Shown piece by piece: positions 59,301 to 64,000 of a DNA stretch of 64,000 nt (its first letter is position 1; every line of letters starts with the position of its first letter). The position numbers and the translations under genes are program-made. This DNA is from Streptomyces angustmyceticus (GTDB lineage: Bacteria > Actinomycetota > Actinomycetes > Streptomycetales > Streptomycetaceae): NCBI RefSeq assembly GCF_019933235.1, contig NZ_CP082945.1, positions 1,488,001 to 1,552,000 of the forward strand. Direction: 5' to 3'. A model generated the notes under the pieces. That model worked only from the letters and a program-made list of their open reading frames with translations, made no database searches and was not told the DNA's origin.

Positions 59301-60638
59301 ATGCCTCGATCAGCTCTTCGCGTGTTGGCGGCGGTACTGGGCACGCTGACACTTGTGGTCGGCTGCGGCGGCGAGGGCGGACCGGACCGCGGCCGGCGAC
59401 CGGCCGGTGCGCAGGTGACGATCCGGGTGCCTGCCGATGCGCCGACGATCTCGGGCGCGGTGGCGCTGGCCCGGCCCGGTGACCTGGTGCTGGTCGCTCC
59501 GGGCGTGTACCACGAGTCGGTGAGGATCGACACGGCTCGCGTCACTCTTCGCGGCGCGTCCCGGGACAGGGTCGTCATCGACGGGCGGTTGCGGCAGCCG
59601 AACGGTGTCGTCGTCGCGGCGCCCGGGGTGGCCGTGGAGAACCTGACCGTGCGGAACAACACCCAGAACGGGGTCCTGGTCACCGGTTCGGCGAAAGCGG
59701 CCGACGGGCAGCCGGGACGAAGCGGCGGCTACGACACCGGCGACGAGCCCGTCACCTTCCTGAAGTCGTTCCTGGTCTCGTACGTGACCGCGACCCGCAA
59801 CGGTCTCTACGGCATCTACGCGTTCTCCGCGCAGAACGGTGTCATCGAGCACTCGTACGCGTCAGGAGGAGCCGACTCGGGGATCTACGTCGGGCAGTGC
59901 AAGCCCTGTCGCGTCGTGGTGCGGGACAACATCGCCGAACTCAACGCGGTCGGTTACGAAGGCACCAACGCCAGCGAGGACATGTACGTGGTCGGCAACC
60001 GCCTGGTCGGCAACCGGGTCGGCCTGACCACCGACTCCGACCACCAGGAGAAGCTGCTCCCGCAGCAGGGCGCCGTCATCGCGGGCAATCTGATCGCCGC
60101 CAACCAGCAGCGGGCCACCCCGGTGCAGGCCGACGGCGGGTGGGGTACCGGCATCGGCATCGACGGCGGCAGCGACAACCACTTCGTCCGCAACCGCGTC
60201 GCCGGCAACAGCAACGCCGGGCTCGTGATCACCGCGACCGCCGACATGCCTGCGGTGGGCAACCGGATCGAGGACAACACGTTCACCGGTAACGGCATCG
60301 ACGTCGGCTGGACGTTCCCCACCGCCACGCGGGGACGGGGCAACTGCCTGCGCGGCAACGACCTGCGAACCACCGTGCCCGGCCGGCTCGCGACCACCGC
60401 GTCCTGCCCGCGTCCGGGCAAGTCGCCCTCGCCGGCCGGCAGGTGGGCGATGCCGACGGCGCCCGGCGGCATCCCCTTCACCGAGGTCGCGGCGCCGGGT
60501 CCACAGCCGCAGTTCCCCCGTGCCACCACCACGGGCGCCACCCCTGTCCCGGCCGTTCCCGTCCTGCCGAAGACGGCAGGCATCCCACTGCCGTCAGCAT
60601 CCCTGCTCGCCGCGAACGCGCGGGTGCAGACGTCCTGA
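59301..60638 (+). CDS. Right-handed beta-helix lipoprotein (NosD-like)
   Basis: 445 residues. Lipoprotein signal: hydrophobic residues 5-20 and L-V-V-G-C22. The body is a parallel beta-helix: ISGAVALARPGDLVLVAPGVYHESV, VTLRGASRDRVVIDG, then repeats of G-x-x-V/I-x-x-N such as NLTVRNNTQNGVLV, GVIEHSYASGGADSGIY and HFVRNRVAGNSNAGL. Such helices bind or cleave polysaccharides, but no pectate-lyase triad is evident. The tail is Pro/Thr/Ala-rich. CAAACT lies 6 nt before ATG 59301, so probably leaderless. Divergent from the peroxidase with only 88 bp between starts. Confidence 0.88.
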   Translation: MPRSALRVLAAVLGTLTLVVGCGGEGGPDRGRRPAGAQVTIRVPADAPTISGAVALARPGDLVLVAPGVYHESVRIDTARVTLRGASRDRVVIDGRLRQPNGVVVAAPGVAVENLTVRNNTQNGVLVTGSAKAADGQPGRSGGYDTGDEPVTFLKSFLVSYVTATRNGLYGIYAFSAQNGVIEHSYASGGADSGIYVGQCKPCRVVVRDNIAELNAVGYEGTNASEDMYVVGNRLVGNRVGLTTDSDHQEKLLPQQGAVIAGNLIAANQQRATPVQADGGWGTGIGIDGGSDNHFVRNRVAGNSNAGLVITATADMPAVGNRIEDNTFTGNGIDVGWTFPTATRGRGNCLRGNDLRTTVPGRLATTASCPRPGKSPSPAGRWAMPTAPGGIPFTEVAAPGPQPQFPRATTTGATPVPAVPVLPKTAGIPLPSASLLAANARVQTS

Positions 60639-60645
60639 ACAGCGC

Positions 60646-61461
60646 CTACCGGCCCGGGGTGACTCCGGGTACCGGCGCCACCGGAACGTACTTCCGGGTG
60701 TCGAAGTCGATGACCACCGGCTGCGGCTGGGAACCCACGCTGACGCGGACCCGGTACATGGTCCCGTCCGGGCCGATCCAGTAGCGCACGTTGCCCGCCG
60801 TACCGGAGCGGCCGGGGGAGGACGGCCCGGTCATGACGTCCACCCGACGCCCGTCCACCTGGTCCTGTCCCCACCAGGCGGCGCCGTTCTGCGGCAGCAG
60901 TTCGGCGTTGTCCGGCCGGTCGCTGCCGAGGCCGAGCGCGATGGTCAGCGAACTGTCCAGCGCGCTGCCGGCCGACAGCAGCGGACGGCGGTACCAGGCC
61001 GAGCGGGGCGGCGACGCGGGTGCGTGCGCCGGGGCCTTCACCATCGGGTGGACGAACACCGAGGTGGCCGTCCACTCGATCAGCCCGTCGCCGGAGGTGT
61101 CGCGCCCGGTGCCGTGCACCACGCCGTAACCGAGCTTTCCCCGGTAGTCGACGGACCCGGTGACGGTCAGTCCGCCGGCGGTACCCGGCACCGTGATCGT
61201 CACCGCACGGCCGTGCGCCTCGTAGTTACGGAACCGCGCGATCGCCAGCCGGTTCGCCTCGTCCGACGTCAGGGCGCGCGGGCCGCCGGAGCCGATGCCG
61301 CCGTCGGCGAGAAGGAACGCGGCCGCCGCGGCCACCGCGGCGGCCGCGGCGGCGAGGACGGCTGCCGCCCGGCGTGGCCGCGGCCATCGCCGCCGGTCAG
61401 CCGCGGGGTCCGGTGGAGCTTGCCGGGTTCTCACGCTCCGCACCTGGCTCGACGCTGACAC
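60646..61461 (-). CDS. Single-pass membrane or exported protein of unknown function
   Basis: 271 residues. Arg-rich cytoplasmic N-tail (1-31), one Ala-rich transmembrane segment (~32-50), then a ~220-residue outside domain rich in beta-strands (VTITVPGTAGGLTVTGSVDY, WTATSVFVHP, YWIGPDGTMYRV). I do not recognise the family; the outer domain slightly recalls LppX/LprG-type lipid-binding proteins but lacks a lipobox. GTG 61461 has GAGGGTGA upstream; GTG 61434 is possible. Ends 7 bp from the convergent beta-helix gene. Confidence 0.65.
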   Translation of the reverse strand: MSASSQVRSVRTRQAPPDPAADRRRWPRPRRAAAVLAAAAAAVAAAAAFLLADGGIGSGGPRALTSDEANRLAIARFRNYEAHGRAVTITVPGTAGGLTVTGSVDYRGKLGYGVVHGTGRDTSGDGLIEWTATSVFVHPMVKAPAHAPASPPRSAWYRRPLLSAGSALDSSLTIALGLGSDRPDNAELLPQNGAAWWGQDQVDGRRVDVMTGPSSPGRSGTAGNVRYWIGPDGTMYRVRVSVGSQPQPVVIDFDTRKYVPVAPVPGVTPGR

Positions 61462-61578
61462 TCTGTTGATTCACCCTCTCGGTCACCATGCTGCCCGGCC
61501 ACCGTGCGGTCGTGGCGGCACTCGGAAGTCCGGTGACAGACGACGCCAGGGCCGGCCCTCGTGGACCGGCCGAGAGAT

Positions 61579-61620
61579 GATCTGCCTGCCGGCGCCCTCC
61601 GGAGCGCGGGCAGGCAGATC
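61579..61620 (-). terminator. Terminator of the SdrD-like surface protein gene
   Basis: GATCTGCCTGCC (61579-61590) pairs perfectly with GGCAGGCAGATC (61609-61620); the 18-nt loop can form an inner GGCGC/GCGC pair. It lies 18 bp after the stop of the surface-protein gene. Confidence 0.85.
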
Positions 61621-61637
61621 GCTGTGGTCCGTTTCGT

Positions 61638-64000
61638 TCAGCGTTTCCGGGAGCGGCGCTTCCGGCTCATGAACGCGATGACCAGGCCCGCACCCACCAG
61701 CAGACCGGCGAGGGCGATCATCTTCGGCAGCCCGGACATACCGGTCTGCGCCAGCGAACCCCTGCTCCCACCGGCCGGGGCCGGGTTGCCGGCAGGCGGC
61801 GCGGGTGACGGCGGCGTAGCGGCCGGTGGTGAGGCCGGGTTCGGCGCCGGGGGCGGGCTCGGCGTCAGGCTCGGCTCCGGGGCGGAGCTCGAAGGCGGCG
61901 TCGGGGCCGTGCTCGGGGGCGGCGTCGGGGTCGGCGTCGCGGTTGCCGTCGGAGTCGGCGTCGGCGTCGCGGTTGCCGTCGGAGTTGCCGTCGGAGTTGC
62001 CGTCGGCGTCGGAGTTGCCGTCGGGACGTACACCCCGGCGTCGATCGTGTGATCGACGCCGCCCGGCTTGTCCGGCGCGGTGACAGGCGCCCGGCCGTCG
62101 CACAACCGACCGGCGGTCGGCGGGGTCACATTGGAGTCATGCGCACGGTGGGCACCGGCTCGCGGGAGCGTGAACCGCAGCTCGCTCGCCGGGGGCCGGC
62201 CGGGCACCTTGCCGGTGTCCGCGGTACACACGTCGAACTGCACCGTGTATTTCGCACCCGGTGTGAGCTGGTATGCGGCGCCGACACCACCGAAGTAGTA
62301 CTCGCCGGCGGCATTGGTCCTGGTCGTGGCGACCTGTTTGCCGTCCGCGTCCAGCAGGTTGATCGTCGCCCCCGGCAGCAGCACGTGCCCCGGGTCCTGG
62401 ATCCCGTTGTGGTCGCCGTCGAACCACACGACGTTGCCGATCTGGACCGGCGCGTTCGCGGCCGCGTACGCGATGTCACCGAGCCCGCCGGCCTTGCCGA
62501 ACCCGCCTTGTACCCCGCTGACGAACTGGAACCCGTTGGCCTTCGGGTTGTTGCCCGGGCCCTGACCGGTCGTGATGTCGTGGTACCCGGTCCCTGAGGT
62601 CGCGACGTTGACGACCGGGTCGAACTCCGTGCTGACGACCCACTGCTGCTGCGGGATGTAGGCCACCGACCCCAGCGCGGTCTCCTGGTGCGCGTTGGCG
62701 TAAAAGTCGCCCGGGAAGTATTCGACGACATCGGCGGCCTGGCCGCCATTGTTGGCGGGGGTGGCGTGGTTGGGGCAGTTCCCGGTGCCTTCCCACTGGT
62801 ATTCACCGGTGGGAGTGGCGCAGACCATGGTGATGTCCCCACCGGACATGGCGTTTTCCGCCGTGTCGTTCCCCGGGCGGGGGTCCAGCCCTCCCCAGCT
62901 GAGCACGTCCATGAACCGGTCGCGGAAGCCCAGGATCATCGAGCCGTCCCGGGCGAAGGCGAGGGAGGCCAGCTCCGGCTGCGGATCGATGAAGACGCCG
63001 CCCGACTTCCGGTCGTCCCACGTGTCCAGGCCGGTGTTCCACGGGTTCCAGTGGGTGGCCTTGTCGCCGGAACCGAAGACGCTGCCGCGTTTGTCCGTGA
63101 GCGGGTGGCTCAGCACCGTGGTGAACCGCTTGCCGTCGTAGGTGGAGACGAAGGCTTTCAGGTCCGCGCGCTGCTGGGTGCTCTCCGCGCTGCACACGCC
63201 GCCCACGTACAGCGTGTTGTTGTGGACCTGGAGACCGAACGGCCGCCAGTCGTCGGGGCTCGCGCACCCCGGGTCCGGGATCGGGACCGTCGACTTGGGC
63301 GCCGCGGCGGTGGCCCCTGTCGCGTCGAAGCTCACCAGGCTGCGGGTCCGCAGGTTCACCGCGTACAGCGTGGAGCCGTCCTCCGACAGGGCCAGGCCAC
63401 CGATGCTCTCCTTGCCCGGCGCGTCGGTGAACCCGGGGTCCTTGATCATGTTGGCGGAGTCGTGCCGCGTCACCGCGGCGTCCGGCACCCGCGCGAAGAG
63501 CTCCGGCGCACCCGAGCCGTTGACCGGCACCGTGTAGATCGCGCCCCCGCCCTTCGGCCCGTACGGGGCGTACCGGCGGGCGAACGCGCTCTGGAACAGC
63601 CGGGTCCGGTCCTTGTCGTACGCCAACCCGAACGTGGTGCCCACCTGGTCCTGCGTGGCCAGCGTGGCCGGGCACGCCACATCGGTGGGACACGTGCCCC
63701 GGGTCTTCGTCCCGAACGCCACCAACGCCCGGTTGTCGGTCCCGTTGGCGCCGTTGTGGACCGGCACGAAGTACCGCGAGTCCGGCAGCGCGTAGTCGGC
63801 CGGATCCCACACGCCCGTCACCACCGAGGCGTTCTTCCCGTCCGACACATCCACGAACGACGTGAAGCTGTCGAAGTGGTTCTCCGCCGTCGACGCGGGC
63901 GCCGCCCGCAGATAGCCGCGGTACGGTGCCGGGATGCTGACGTCGACGCGGTAGTGGCCGCCGCTCAGCACGGTCGACCGCGACACCACGACCTTTCCCG
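61638..64000 (-). CDS. SdrD B-domain-like surface protein with LAxTG sorting signal, 5' end outside window
   Basis: At least 787 residues; the frame runs off the right edge, and the GTG at 63989 is internal (preceded in frame by G-K-V). The main part (first ~500 residues shown) is a propeller-like region rich in GLAYDKDRTRLFQSAF and GLALSEDGSTLYAVN type strands. Next comes an SdrD B-like Cna domain (IGNVVWFDGDHNGIQDPG, AAGEYYFGGV), then ~75 residues of Thr-Pro-Ala repeats. The end is S-L-A-Q-T-G, a hydrophobic helix and a KRRSRKR tail, i.e. an LAxTG signal for class E sortase. Wall-anchored adhesin or enzyme; start and signal peptide not visible. Confidence 0.88.
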   Translation of the reverse strand, partial: GKVVVSRSTVLSGGHYRVDVSIPAPYRGYLRAAPASTAENHFDSFTSFVDVSDGKNASVVTGVWDPADYALPDSRYFVPVHNGANGTDNRALVAFGTKTRGTCPTDVACPATLATQDQVGTTFGLAYDKDRTRLFQSAFARRYAPYGPKGGGAIYTVPVNGSGAPELFARVPDAAVTRHDSANMIKDPGFTDAPGKESIGGLALSEDGSTLYAVNLRTRSLVSFDATGATAAAPKSTVPIPDPGCASPDDWRPFGLQVHNNTLYVGGVCSAESTQQRADLKAFVSTYDGKRFTTVLSHPLTDKRGSVFGSGDKATHWNPWNTGLDTWDDRKSGGVFIDPQPELASLAFARDGSMILGFRDRFMDVLSWGGLDPRPGNDTAENAMSGGDITMVCATPTGEYQWEGTGNCPNHATPANNGGQAADVVEYFPGDFYANAHQETALGSVAYIPQQQWVVSTEFDPVVNVATSGTGYHDITTGQGPGNNPKANGFQFVSGVQGGFGKAGGLGDIAYAAANAPVQIGNVVWFDGDHNGIQDPGHVLLPGATINLLDADGKQVATTRTNAAGEYYFGGVGAAYQLTPGAKYTVQFDVCTADTGKVPGRPPASELRFTLPRAGAHRAHDSNVTPPTAGRLCDGRAPVTAPDKPGGVDHTIDAGVYVPTATPTPTATPTATPTATATPTPTPTATATPTPTPPPSTAPTPPSSSAPEPSLTPSPPPAPNPASPPAATPPSPAPPAGNPAPAGGSRGSLAQTGMSGLPKMIALAGLLVGAGLVIAFMSRKRRSRKR
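61922..62026 (-). repeat. Thr-Pro/Thr-Ala coding repeat in the surface protein
   Basis: About 105 bp of short GTCGG-type repeats, with a 25-bp stretch (from 61931) repeated exactly 30 bp later (61961). Encodes the T-P-T-P/T-A-T-P wall-spanning stalk; prone to copy-number change. Confidence 0.75.

Overview
The window is about 72% GC with very high G/C at third codon positions. It has streptomycete-style gene families (DUF397 with a DUF5753 regulator, MmyB-type regulators, F420-dependent LLM enzymes, class-E-like LAxTG sorting signals, the meaA-type ethylmalonyl-CoA operon followed by psd-pssA) and many leaderless promoters. It is a chromosomal piece of a Streptomyces or a very close actinomycete. 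I see no rRNA, tRNA, CRISPR array, insertion sequence, integrase or replication origin.

Layout. 1-3.0 kb: a minus-strand peptidase operon (M55 D-aminopeptidase, M20 hydrolase, S9 peptidase running off the left edge) facing a PucR-type regulator. 4.5-11.8 kb: mixed functions, including a secreted beta-lactamase-fold hydrolase, a PAS protein, an MFS exporter with three C-terminal beta-sandwich repeats, an SRPBCC protein, and a radical SAM gene with a LexA-type box. 12.2-23.3 kb: 3-hydroxyacyl-CoA dehydrogenase, TetR, then the ethylmalonyl-CoA operon (ccr, meaA, CitE-like lyase, MaoC hydratase, acyl-CoA dehydrogenase) and psd-pssA. 23.4-38.6 kb: housekeeping and accessory enzymes (glycerate kinase, Nudix, SGNH hydrolase, nucleotidyltransferase, regulators, Ada-AlkA and Ogt repair, macrodomain, GGT-like enzyme, sirtuin).

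38.8-42.9 kb holds an OmpR/HisKA two-component system beside two DUF347 four-repeat membrane proteins. Both DUF347 genes carry the same direct repeat exactly 10 bp before a -10 hexamer, so the four genes look like one self-contained signalling module. 43.0-44.1 kb is a lipoate ligase-like gene. 44.1-47.5 kb is the most unusual part. On the minus strand, six very small genes, four of them too short to be found by routine ORF calling, are chained by overlapping stop/start codons. They end in a 38-residue Asp-Gly/Pro-rich peptide directly before an isoaspartyl-methyltransferase-like enzyme. A DUF5753 helix-turn-helix regulator and a DUF397 protein are divergent from them. This resembles a RiPP locus without an ATP-grasp maturase.

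47.6-55.2 kb is a reductive-pyrimidine or hydantoin catabolic region (NCS1 permease, F420-type LLM oxidoreductase, dihydropyrimidinase, class III aminotransferase, beta-ureidopropionase). Its two transcription units have near-identical promoters and a shared operator half. 55.4-58.0 kb is a MarR-MFS-isochorismatase-like operon with a 36-bp dyad over its promoter. 58-64 kb encodes cell-surface or exported proteins (DyP-type peroxidase, beta-helix lipoprotein, a single-pass protein, and an SdrD-like LAxTG surface protein running off the right edge). Functional calls are by reading protein motifs only; no database search was possible.
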